From the NCBI GenBank assembly GCA_964514215.1, contig CAZEPW010000042.1, positions 1-31,017 of the forward strand: 31,017 bases of DNA. The letters are read 5' to 3'. A model generated the notes under the pieces. That model ran no database searches. It was not told where the DNA came from and worked only from the letters and a program-made list of their open reading frames with translations. Made by a program: the position numbers and the translations under genes. Each line of letters opens with the position of its first letter. The first letter of the stretch is position 1. Shown in pieces: positions 7,202 to 14,897 of this stretch. The stretch comes from CAYQUC01 sp964514215. Its GTDB lineage: Bacteria; Pseudomonadota; Gammaproteobacteria; UBA6429; Thiohalophilaceae.

Positions 7202-9469
7202 ATGTTAAATAAAGATCTAGAAACTGCGTTAAACAATGCATTTAAAGATGCTCGTGATAAAGACCATGAATTTATGACCGTCGAACATTTACTTCTGGCG
7301 TTGTTAAATAATCAATCTGCAGAAGACGTATTAAAAGCTTGTGGTGCAAATTTAGGTTTACTTAAATCGGAGTTAGACACCTTTTTAAATGAAACAACAC
7401 CATTATTGCCTCCGGAAGATGAACGTGAGACTCAACCCACTTTAGGTTTTCAACGTGTGTTGCAACGTGCGGTGTTTCATGTGCAATCGTCGGGAAAGCA
7501 AGAAGTTACCGGCGCTAATGTACTTGTTGCTATTTTTAGCGAGCAAGAATCACAAGCAGTTTATTTTTTGAAAAAACAAGATGTTAACCGATTAGATGTT
7601 GTTAATTATATTTCTCATGGAATTTCTAAATTAAATGATGATGATTCGATTAGTCCATCGAATGCGGGTGTTGAAGAAGGTGAGACACCGAGTCAAACTC
7701 CGTTAGAACTCTATGCTACAAATTTAAACCAATTAGCATCAACGGGTAAAATTGATCCATTAATCGGCCGTAAGGACGAAATAGAGCGAACCGTGCAAAT
7801 ATTATGTCGCCGCCGTAAAAATAATCCATTATTGGTTGGTGAAGCTGGTGTTGGTAAAACAGCATTAGCAGAAGGCTTGGCTAAAATGATTGTTGATGAG
7901 CAAGTACCCGAAGTGATTTCTGAGTCTGTTGTTTACTCTTTAGATATGGGGGCGTTATTAGCCGGCACAAAATACCGCGGTGATTTTGAAAAAAGATTAA
8001 AAGCAATTTTATCGCAATTAAAAAAAGAAGAGCATTCAATATTATTTATTGATGAAATTCACACCATCATCGGTGCTGGCGCAGCTTCAGGTGGTGCTAT
8101 GGATGCCTCTAATTTAATTAAACCGGTATTAGCAACCGGGGATTTGAGATGTATTGGTTCGACCACGTATCAAGAGTATCGAGGCATTTTTGAAAAAGAT
8201 CGTGCTTTAGCCAGACGTTTCCAAAAGGTCGATATTGATGAGCCCTCGGTTGATGAAACAATTCAAATATTGGAAGGTTTAAAATCACGATTTGAAGAGC
8301 ATCATGAAGTTAAATATACCCATCAGGCTATTCGTACTGCGGTTGAACTTTCTGATCGTTATATTAATGATCGCCACCTTCCCGATAAAGCCGTTGATGT
8401 TATTGATGAGGCTGGTGCTAAACAACGTATGGCAATTAAATCTAAACGTAAAAAAACCATTGGCGTTAAAGAAGTTGAAAAAATCATTTCGAAAATGGCT
8501 AGAATTCCAGAAAAAACTGTTTCAAAAGACGACAAAGATATACTGAAACACTTAGATAGCAATTTAAAATTAGTTATTTATGGCCAGGATGATGCTGTTG
8601 ACGCGATGAGTACCGCTATTAAGTTGTCTCGTTCCGGTTTAGGTGATAGTAAAAAACCCATTGGTAGTTTTTTATGTGCCGGTCCAACCGGTGTTGGTAA
8701 AACCGAAGTTACACGTCAATTAGCGCGAATTTTAGGAATTGAATTAATTCGATTCGATATGTCTGAATACATGGAACGGCATACGGTTTCCAGATTAATT
8801 GGTGCGCCGCCAGGTTATGTTGGTTATGATCAAGGTGGGTTGTTAACGGAAGCCATTAATAAACATCCTCATGCTGTTTTATTACTGGATGAAATAGAAA
8901 AAGCGCATCCAGAAGTTTTTAATTTATTATTACAAGTTATGGATCACGGTACTTTAACGGATAATAATGGTCGAAAAGCGGATTTCCGAAATGTCATTAT
9001 TGTTATGACCACAAATGCGGGTGCTGATCGAGTTAATCGACCTTCGATTGGTTTTACCAAGCAAGATCACAGTAAAGATTCTCTTGAAGTTATTAATAGA
9101 ACATTTACACCTGAATTCCGTAATCGTTTGGATACCATTATTCAATTTAAAGCATTGGCTCAAGATACTATTAGTAAAGTTATCGATAAATTCTTATTTG
9201 AATTAGAAGGACAACTAGAAGCCAAGGGTGTCACTCTGAGCGTTGATGACGAAGCCAGAACGTGGTTAGCAATGAATGGTTATGATGATGAAATGGGAGC
9301 CCGTCCAATGGCACGTTTAATTCAAGATAAAATTAAACGTCCAATGGCAGAAGAACTGTTGTTTGGTAAATTATCTTCAGGTGGTCACATTGCGATTACA
9401 CTCGAAAAAGATGAGCTTAAATTTGAGTTAGATTCTAAACAAGAACTAGAAACCAATGAATCTAGTTAG
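7202..9469 (+). CDS. clpA: ATP-dependent Clp protease ATPase subunit ClpA
   Basis: Hexameric AAA+ unfoldase that threads ClpS-delivered and other substrates into ClpP in the cytosol. It has 755 residues (E. coli 758). It comprises a double Clp N-domain (about 1-145), a D1 AAA module with Walker A GEAGVGKT (213-220) and Walker B FIDEIH (282-287), and a D2 module with Walker A GPTGVGKT (494-501) followed by LLLDEIEKAHP. An IGF tripeptide near residue 617 is the ClpP-docking loop. There is no ClpB-type middle coiled coil. It follows clpS by 6 bp and converges with infA, leaving 11 bp between stops. No terminator hairpin is visible in that gap. clpP is not in the window. Confidence 0.98.
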   Translation: MLNKDLETALNNAFKDARDKDHEFMTVEHLLLALLNNQSAEDVLKACGANLGLLKSELDTFLNETTPLLPPEDERETQPTLGFQRVLQRAVFHVQSSGKQEVTGANVLVAIFSEQESQAVYFLKKQDVNRLDVVNYISHGISKLNDDDSISPSNAGVEEGETPSQTPLELYATNLNQLASTGKIDPLIGRKDEIERTVQILCRRRKNNPLLVGEAGVGKTALAEGLAKMIVDEQVPEVISESVVYSLDMGALLAGTKYRGDFEKRLKAILSQLKKEEHSILFIDEIHTIIGAGAASGGAMDASNLIKPVLATGDLRCIGSTTYQEYRGIFEKDRALARRFQKVDIDEPSVDETIQILEGLKSRFEEHHEVKYTHQAIRTAVELSDRYINDRHLPDKAVDVIDEAGAKQRMAIKSKRKKTIGVKEVEKIISKMARIPEKTVSKDDKDILKHLDSNLKLVIYGQDDAVDAMSTAIKLSRSGLGDSKKPIGSFLCAGPTGVGKTEVTRQLARILGIELIRFDMSEYMERHTVSRLIGAPPGYVGYDQGGLLTEAINKHPHAVLLLDEIEKAHPEVFNLLLQVMDHGTLTDNNGRKADFRNVIIVMTTNAGADRVNRPSIGFTKQDHSKDSLEVINRTFTPEFRNRLDTIIQFKALAQDTISKVIDKFLFELEGQLEAKGVTLSVDDEARTWLAMNGYDDEMGARPMARLIQDKIKRPMAEELLFGKLSSGGHIAITLEKDELKFELDSKQELETNESS

Positions 9470-9480
9470 AATGAGCCAAA

Positions 9481-9699
9481 TTAACGAGAACGGAAGACGA
9501 TACGTCCTTTAGATAAATCATAAGGTGTTAGTTGAATAGTAACTTTGTCGCCAGTTAATATGCGAATATAATGTTTACGCATTTTTCCAGAAATGTGGGC
9601 TGTCACCACATGTCCATTTTCTAGTTCTACTCGAAACATGGTGTTGGGTAGGGTATCGATAACCGTACCTTCCATTTCAATATGTTCTTCTTTAGCCAT
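9481..9699 (-). CDS. infA: Translation initiation factor IF-1
   Basis: A 72-residue OB-fold protein that binds the 30S A site with IF-2 and IF-3. The length and sequence (EEHIEMEGTVIDTLPNTMFRV, GHVVTAHISGKMRKHYIRIL, ending KGRIVFRSR) are full-length canonical IF-1. AGG lies six bases before the ATG. It is the last gene of the minus-strand run trxB-FemAB-like-aat-bpt-infA, but the 206-bp gap after bpt suggests its own promoter. Its convergence with clpA and proximity to aat match E. coli; the tRNA-Ser that E. coli has between clpA and infA is absent here. Confidence 0.98.
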   Translation of the reverse strand: MAKEEHIEMEGTVIDTLPNTMFRVELENGHVVTAHISGKMRKHYIRILTGDKVTIQLTPYDLSKGRIVFRSR

Positions 9700-9905
9700 T
9701 GATTACCTGCATAGTTAGTAAGTTCATTCTAAAATCAGCTTATTGTAGCATATCCAGCTATTTGGATATTGGATACTTGAAAATTCAAGCGCGAATAATG
9801 CCCTAAATTACCGCAATAGGCAAAGGAACTTTAAGTAAATGTGAAATAGTGGCATCGAAATGTTGTTTCAGTAGTGCAACCGGGATGATAATAGATGAAA
9901 ACAGC

Positions 9906-10640
9906 TTATTTATCTGCGAGAGTATCCCAACTCATACCATCAAAATATTCTATTGGCCGGTAATTGTCTTTGTAGGACATTTTTTGACATTCTTTAATCC
10001 AGTAACCTAGGTATAACCATAACAGTTTATTGTTGATTCCATATTCAATTTGCCATAACACTGAATAGACCCCTAGAGAGTGTTTACTAAAATTGGGGTC
10101 AAAAAATGTATATACAGCAGACATTGAGTCATTAAGATGATCCGTGACAGCAACGGCAACTAATTTTGTGTCCAGTCTAAATTCGTATAAATAAGTATCA
10201 CTCCAACTCGATGAAATAAAACTCTTATAGCTTTTTACATCGTCATCATCCATACCACCGCCAGGATGGCGTGATTTAATATAACGTCGATAGAGCTCAT
10301 AATGTTCGTCTTTATAGTCTGAATTACAAATCGTCACTTTAATAGTAGAGTTTAATTTTAGAATTCGTCGCTGATTACGGTTTAGCTTAAAATCGTTAAC
10401 GGCTAATCGAACCGGAATACATGCGCTACAATTGTTACAATGGGGGCGGTAGATATGTTCACCACTACGTCTAAATCCAATTTTTGAAAGCGCTTGATAT
10501 TGAGAATTATTGAGTAAGCTGGTCGGGTCAGCAAATAAGGTGATGGCATGCTGTTCTTCCAGATAACTGCATTCATGTGATGGTGAGACATAGAATTGTA
10601 AGCCATCGAGATTTTGAGCGTTTTTAGATTGATCGGTCAT
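9906..10640 (-). CDS. bpt: Aspartate/glutamate leucyltransferase (Bpt)
   Basis: Transfers Leu from Leu-tRNA to proteins with N-terminal Asp or Glu, creating a primary N-degron read by ClpS. It has 244 residues, slightly longer than typical. The family hallmarks are an N-terminal ECSYLEEQ (Cys24), the cluster HCNNCSAC (Cys68, Cys71, Cys74), GFRRSGEHIYRPHC, and YLGYWIKECQKMSYKDNY near the C-terminus. The ATE/Bpt fold belongs to the GNAT superfamily. It lies 23 bp downstream of aat on the same strand. E. coli lacks Bpt, but many gammaproteobacteria carry aat and bpt together as here. Its product feeds the clpS-clpA pair encoded 2.7 kb away on the opposite strand. Confidence 0.95.
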   Translation of the reverse strand: MTDQSKNAQNLDGLQFYVSPSHECSYLEEQHAITLFADPTSLLNNSQYQALSKIGFRRSGEHIYRPHCNNCSACIPVRLAVNDFKLNRNQRRILKLNSTIKVTICNSDYKDEHYELYRRYIKSRHPGGGMDDDDVKSYKSFISSSWSDTYLYEFRLDTKLVAVAVTDHLNDSMSAVYTFFDPNFSKHSLGVYSVLWQIEYGINNKLLWLYLGYWIKECQKMSYKDNYRPIEYFDGMSWDTLADK

Positions 10641-10663
10641 TTTACTTTAAGTTGCCATTATTA

Positions 10664-11350
10664 TCATCGCCAATTGGAACTTGTTGCTGTTTGACAGTTT
10701 AATTGTAGTAAATTATTAAACTTTGCACGAGAAACTAATTCAGCCCCCAAACTGCTTAGATGCTGTGATTGAACCTGGCAATCAACTATTTTAAAGCCAT
10801 CGTCGTCTAATTTTTGACATAATTTAATAAGTGCTATTTTAGAAACATCATTCATTTTACTAAACATGGATTCACCAAAAAAGACTTTATCCAGCGCGAT
10901 ACCGTAGAGACCACCAACGAGTTCCTCATCGACCCAAACTTCAACTGAATGTGCAAACCCGGCTTTATGCATTTCTATATAGGCCTGTTGCATTTCAATC
11001 GTAATCCAAGTTCCTTCGCTTCGAGCTGTGGCACAATTATTGATGACTCCCGAAAAATCGTGATCAAAGGTGACGTTAAACCAAGATTTTTTTAGCGTCT
11101 TGCGCATGCTTCGCGAAATATGTACGTTTTCAGGTGTTAGTATCGAACGTGGATTAGGGGACCACCACATAATGGGTTGTCCATTGCTATACCAAGGAAA
11201 AATACCTTTTTGATAAGCACTGGTTAAACGTTTTAAGGATAAGTCACCGCCAAGTGCCAATAAACCATCGGGTTCTTCTAAGGCACATGAGGTGTCTGGA
11301 AAAAGTTCCGGTTCAGACGTTTTTAACCAATAGGGTATTTGCATATTCAT
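10664..11350 (-). CDS. aat: Leucyl/phenylalanyl-tRNA-protein transferase
   Basis: Conjugates Leu or Phe from charged tRNA to proteins with N-terminal Arg or Lys, marking them for ClpS-ClpAP. It has 228 residues (E. coli 234). Signatures are GLLALGGDLS, LTSAYQKGIFPWYS, PIMWWSPNPRSIL, EGTWITIEMQQAY, SVEVWVDEELVGGLYGI, FFGESMFS and IVDCQVQSQHL. Its ATG overlaps the stop of the upstream FemAB-like gene by one base (TAATG), implying translational coupling. An alternative start at Met3 would shorten it by two residues. With bpt it gives this organism both tagging arms of the bacterial N-end rule. Confidence 0.97.
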   Translation of the reverse strand: MNMQIPYWLKTSEPELFPDTSCALEEPDGLLALGGDLSLKRLTSAYQKGIFPWYSNGQPIMWWSPNPRSILTPENVHISRSMRKTLKKSWFNVTFDHDFSGVINNCATARSEGTWITIEMQQAYIEMHKAGFAHSVEVWVDEELVGGLYGIALDKVFFGESMFSKMNDVSKIALIKLCQKLDDDGFKIVDCQVQSQHLSSLGAELVSRAKFNNLLQLNCQTATSSNWR

Positions 11351-12501
11351 TATTTAAACGGTGAATGTGATTTTAATGAATCAATATAATGAATCATACC
11401 AGCTTCTTCTCTATCTAAAAAATCTTTAATAACATTATTAAATTCTGGGTGTGCTATTGCATGTGCAGACCAAGTTGTCGTTGGTAAAAAACCTCGACTA
11501 ATTTTATGCTCGCCTTGGGCTCCAGGTTCAAATCCCGATAATTTATTTTTAATGCAATATTCCAAACCTTGGTAATAACAAGTTTCAAAATGTAAACTAT
11601 GGAATTCATCAATACAACCCCAGTGTCGGCCGTATAAACAATTTTGATCTTTTAAGTTAAAAGCACCGGCGACATATTCACCTTGATGCTTGGCTAACAC
11701 CATTAAAATATTTTTAGGCATGGTTTGGCCAATTTCTTTAAAAAAATCTAATGATAATGTTGCAACGCCGCCTTTTTTATCAAAGGTGCTAGCATAAAAA
11801 TGGTGATAAATTGCCCATTGTTCGACATTTATTTGATCGCCTTCCAGAAGCTCGAAACTTATGTTTTGTTCAACTGCTCGACGACGTTCACGATTTATTT
11901 TTTTTCGATTTTTTGATGTCATGTTTTCAAGGTAATTTTTAAAACTCTCATAATTTTTATTCGTCCAATGAAATTGACATCCGATACGCTGCATTAGTTT
12001 GTGTTGTTTTAAAATAGTCATTTCAGATTCTGTCGGAAACAACCAATGCACACTAGAAACATTTAATGTTTTAGAATATTCGTTAACAGAAGTAATAAGA
12101 TTGTTACTAATTTCAATTTCATCAACGTTGGGATTTAATAGTAGTCGATGCCCGGTAACTGGATTATATGGTGTCGCGATAACCAGTTTTGGATAGTAGT
12201 CTAAACCTGAGCGAGTGTACGCATCAGCCCATGCCCAATCAAACACAAACTCACCATAAGAGTTGTATTTTAAATACAGCGGCACGGCACCAGCCAGTAT
12301 TTTTTCATTTTCGGTTACTTGCCAAGCAATTAAATATTGGGGAATCCAACCAAACTCTTTACCGACTGCTTGGTTGTTTTCTAGAGCACTTAGGTATTGA
12401 TGTTTTAAAAATGGCAACTCTGTGCCAATTAATGCATTCCATGACGATGCCGGAATCTCCGACATCGAGCCACAGATTTGAATTTCTAACTGTATTGGCA
12501 T
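11350..12501 (-). CDS. FemAB-like GNAT-superfamily protein (PF04339/DUF482)
   Basis: A 383-residue protein of the FemAB-like family formerly called DUF482. Hallmarks are PYNPVTGHRLL (about 111-121), the basic stretch KNRKKINRERRRA (about 197-209), HFYASTFDKKGG, YGRHWGC, and FEPGAQGEHKISRGFLPTTTWSAH (about 325-348). No membrane segment or signal peptide is seen. The biochemical function of the family is not established to my knowledge. True FemX/FemAB enzymes move amino acids from aminoacyl-tRNA to cell-wall precursors using a double GNAT fold. Here it lies 27 bp after trxB and overlaps aat by one base, so it is probably expressed with two aminoacyl-tRNA-dependent transferases. An aminoacyl-tRNA-dependent activity is therefore a reasonable guess but unproven; an ordinary acyltransferase is the alternative. 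Confidence 0.85.
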   Translation of the reverse strand: MPIQLEIQICGSMSEIPASSWNALIGTELPFLKHQYLSALENNQAVGKEFGWIPQYLIAWQVTENEKILAGAVPLYLKYNSYGEFVFDWAWADAYTRSGLDYYPKLVIATPYNPVTGHRLLLNPNVDEIEISNNLITSVNEYSKTLNVSSVHWLFPTESEMTILKQHKLMQRIGCQFHWTNKNYESFKNYLENMTSKNRKKINRERRRAVEQNISFELLEGDQINVEQWAIYHHFYASTFDKKGGVATLSLDFFKEIGQTMPKNILMVLAKHQGEYVAGAFNLKDQNCLYGRHWGCIDEFHSLHFETCYYQGLEYCIKNKLSGFEPGAQGEHKISRGFLPTTTWSAHAIAHPEFNNVIKDFLDREEAGMIHYIDSLKSHSPFK

Positions 12502-12528
12502 AAAAAAAATGTTATGAAGATATACTCA

Positions 12529-13503
12529 TTATTTTTTATTTTCTAAATCATCTAAATAACGTTCACAATCGAGTGCTGCCATACAGCCAGTGCCTGCAGA
12601 AGTAATTGCTTGACGGTAAATGTGATCGGCAACATCTCCCGAAGCAAATACACCGGGGACACTGGTTGCGGTGGCATTACCGTCTTTACCAGATTGTACT
12701 TCGATATAACCATTAGTCATATCTAATTGGCCTTCAAATAAACTGGTGTTCGGTTTGTGGCCAATAGCAATAAACACGCCATCGACTTTTATTTCTTTTG
12801 TCTCGGCACCATCCGTTTTTTTCATTCTTAGGCCGGTTACGCCCATGTCATCGCCAAGAACTTCATCTAAGGTGCTATCCCATTCAACTGTGATGTTACC
12901 ATTTTCAGATCCAAACTGTGATTTTGCTAGTAATTTGTCGCTTAGAATTTTTTCGGACTTAAATTTATTTCGGCGATGTATGATCGTAACGTGTGAGGCG
13001 ATATTGGCTAAATAAAGTGCTTCTCCAACAGCCGTATTACCACCACCAATGACCGCGACAGGTTTGTTTTTATAGAAAAAACCATCACACGTTGCGCAAG
13101 CGGAGACACCTTTACCTTTAAATTTTTCTTCAGATGGTAAACCTAAATACATGGCTGAGGCACCGGTTGCTATAATTAACGCATCACATGAAAATTGACC
13201 GGTATCGCCATTTAATATAAAGGGACGTTGACTTAAATCAACTTTGTTTATCGTGTCAAAAATAATTTCAGTATCAAAACGTTCCGCGTGTTTTTGCATA
13301 CGAGCCATTAGTTCAGGGCCCTGAACACCAGCATCGTCACCTGGCCAGTTATCAACATCGGTGGTCGTCATTAGCTGTCCACCTTGCTCTAAGCCTGTTA
13401 CTAATACTGGATTTAAATCTGCTCGCGCGGCATAAATGGCTGCTGCATAACCTGCGGGCCCTGAACCTAATATTAAAAGACGACAATGTTTTGTATCACT
13501 CAT
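12529..13503 (-). CDS. trxB: Thioredoxin reductase
   Basis: NADPH-dependent flavoenzyme that keeps cytosolic thioredoxin reduced. It has 324 residues. The FAD-binding GSGPAGYAAA starts at residue 13. The redox-active CATC spans Cys136-Cys139 (SACATCDGFFY), followed by the NADP-binding GGGNTAVGEA, then IAIGHKPNT and the C-terminal FASGDVAD segment. GGAG sits nine bases before the ATG. It heads the minus-strand run trxB-FemAB-like-aat-bpt and diverges from ald over 222 bp. In E. coli the divergent neighbour is lrp. Its leader contains a terminator-like hairpin. Confidence 0.98.
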   Translation of the reverse strand: MSDTKHCRLLILGSGPAGYAAAIYAARADLNPVLVTGLEQGGQLMTTTDVDNWPGDDAGVQGPELMARMQKHAERFDTEIIFDTINKVDLSQRPFILNGDTGQFSCDALIIATGASAMYLGLPSEEKFKGKGVSACATCDGFFYKNKPVAVIGGGNTAVGEALYLANIASHVTIIHRRNKFKSEKILSDKLLAKSQFGSENGNITVEWDSTLDEVLGDDMGVTGLRMKKTDGAETKEIKVDGVFIAIGHKPNTSLFEGQLDMTNGYIEVQSGKDGNATATSVPGVFASGDVADHIYRQAITSAGTGCMAALDCERYLDDLENKK

Positions 13504-13556
13504 GTTTTGTAACTCCGACTAAATTAATAAATTCTATTTTTTGAATTAATCTCAAT

Positions 13557-13586
13557 AAAACTGTCCAATATTTTTAGGACGGTTTT
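13557..13586. terminator. Terminator-like hairpin in the trxB leader
   Basis: AAAACTGTCC (13557-13566) pairs with GGACGGTTTT (13577-13586), with one G-T mismatch or wobble and a 10-base loop. On the plus strand it continues CGTTTTT, like a rho-independent terminator. On the minus strand the 3' arm ends in TTTT, 54 bp before the trxB ATG. The adjacent genes diverge, so no conventional transcript should end here. It may be a trxB attenuator, an insulator, or a relic. Confidence 0.45.
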
Positions 13587-13725
13587 CGTTTTTATACCTA
13601 TTCTTATTTAAAAGTATTGTAACTAAATAATAACCACGTAGGGTTGGAATGGGGTATTGAATTTAGTTCCCATAAATCCAAGCAGTAATAGTACGTAAAC
13701 TCAACAACCGGGTAAAGGAGCGAGC

Positions 13726-14787
13726 ATGAGAATTGGTGTACCACGTGAAATTAAAGTAAAGGAGGGTCGAGTTGCGCTAATACCAAATGCTGCAGCAGAG
13801 CTTGTAAAAGCAGGCCATGAGGTTTTTATTGAACAGAAGGCTGGTATATTAAGTGGTTATTCCGATGCGCAATATTCATCGAGTGGTGTAAAAATTTGTT
13901 CTACAGCAGATGAACTTTATGAACGTGCACAATTATTGGTAAAAGTAAAAGAACCGCTGAATGAAGAGGTTAATAAACTTCGCTCCGATCAACTCTTGTT
14001 TTCTTATTTGCATTTAGCTGCTGAGCCGGAGTTGCTGGCAGCATTATGTGCAGTCGGATTGACCGCAATAGCATTTGAAACAGTGTTTGATAGTAACGGT
14101 AGGTTACCATTATTGACACCAATGAGTGATATCGCTGGACGTTTGGCTGTGCAAATTGGTTCGAATTTATTACATCATCATCATCAAGGTCGTGGTATCT
14201 TATTGGGCGGACTAGCAGCTGCCGAGCGCGGTAAAGTTGTTATTTTGGGTGCTGGTGTAGCGGGCAGTAATGCGGCTCGTATTGCTGCTGGACTTGGGGC
14301 TCAAGTGGTTATTTTCGATAATAATCGTGATAAACTGGATGCCATGCGCGCTATAGGTGATAATGTAACCAGCTTGTATCCGTTCTCGGATAATATTAGT
14401 GAATATGTGCAACAAGCTGATTTAGTGGTTGGTGCAGTATTAATTCCAGGTGATAAAGCACCGCATTTAATTAGTGCTGAATTAGTAAAAACGATGAACC
14501 CGGGTAGTGTGTTGATTGATATTTCTGTTGATCAAGGTGGTTGTATAGAAACCATACATCCTACTAGCTATGATGACCCTACTTATATATGGGAAAATGT
14601 CATTCATTTTGGGGTAACAAATATGCCTGGCGCTGTACCTAGAACCGCCTCTCAAGCATTATCAGCATCCATATTACCGTATATTTTAAAATTAACTGAC
14701 AAAAATTGGCAAAACGATATCTATCTGAACAAAGCTGTAAATGTGGCCCAAGGAGAGATTAAATACCCTACTTTAAAAGCGGTATAA
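13726..14787 (+). CDS. ald: Alanine dehydrogenase
   Basis: NAD-dependent interconversion of L-alanine with pyruvate plus ammonium. The 353 residues are slightly shorter than the usual roughly 370. Substrate-site residues known from the family are present: Arg15 (KEGRVAL), Lys75 (VKVKEP), His96 (YLHLAAE) and Asp269 (DISVDQGG). The Rossmann motif LGAGVAGSNAA starts near residue 174. The C-terminus (GEIKYPTLKAV) looks slightly short but intact. A strong AAAGGAG precedes the ATG. It lies where E. coli carries lrp, between divergent trxB and ftsK. No lrp-type regulator is seen nearby. Confidence 0.95.
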   Translation: MRIGVPREIKVKEGRVALIPNAAAELVKAGHEVFIEQKAGILSGYSDAQYSSSGVKICSTADELYERAQLLVKVKEPLNEEVNKLRSDQLLFSYLHLAAEPELLAALCAVGLTAIAFETVFDSNGRLPLLTPMSDIAGRLAVQIGSNLLHHHHQGRGILLGGLAAAERGKVVILGAGVAGSNAARIAAGLGAQVVIFDNNRDKLDAMRAIGDNVTSLYPFSDNISEYVQQADLVVGAVLIPGDKAPHLISAELVKTMNPGSVLIDISVDQGGCIETIHPTSYDDPTYIWENVIHFGVTNMPGAVPRTASQALSASILPYILKLTDKNWQNDIYLNKAVNVAQGEIKYPTLKAV

Positions 14788-14795
14788 GTAAAAGA

Positions 14796-14821
14796 ATTAG
14801 TAAATATATGGTTTTACTAAT
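14796..14821 (+). terminator. Weak terminator candidate after ald
   Basis: ATTAGTAAA (14796-14804) pairs perfectly with TTTACTAAT (14813-14821) around an 8-base loop, and a T5 run follows six bases later. The stem is AT-only apart from one G-C pair, so termination would be weak. The same half-site word ATTAGT recurs 25 bp downstream in a second palindrome, so this may instead be an operator. Confidence 0.35.
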
Positions 14822-14845
14822 ATTGACTTTTTCTCTATAATATTA

Positions 14846-14860
14846 ATTAGTTACACTAAT
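14846..14860. promoter_or_regulatory. ATTAGT palindrome upstream of ftsK
   Basis: ATTAGT-TAC-ACTAAT is a 15-bp perfect palindrome, 37 bp before the ftsK GTG. The half-site repeats the arms of the hairpin at 14796-14821, giving four half-sites in alternating orientation in the 110-bp ald-ftsK spacer. It does not fit the LexA consensus CTGT-N8-ACAG, although ftsK is a LexA target in E. coli. Confidence 0.35.
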
Positions 14861-14897
14861 AATTTAATAAATAAGATTAATAAAATAAGACGATATT

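Noticed and set aside
9804..9935. Open minus-strand stretch after bpt reading IIIPVALLKQHFDATISHLL, resembling a coding remnant
   Set aside because: About 44 codons stop to stop, overlapping the end of bpt in another frame. It has no ATG, GTG or useful TTG start and no ribosome-binding site; chance is likely in this composition.
14825..14844. TTGACT...TATAAT promoter for ftsK
   Set aside because: The two boxes are only seven bases apart, far below workable sigma70 spacing.
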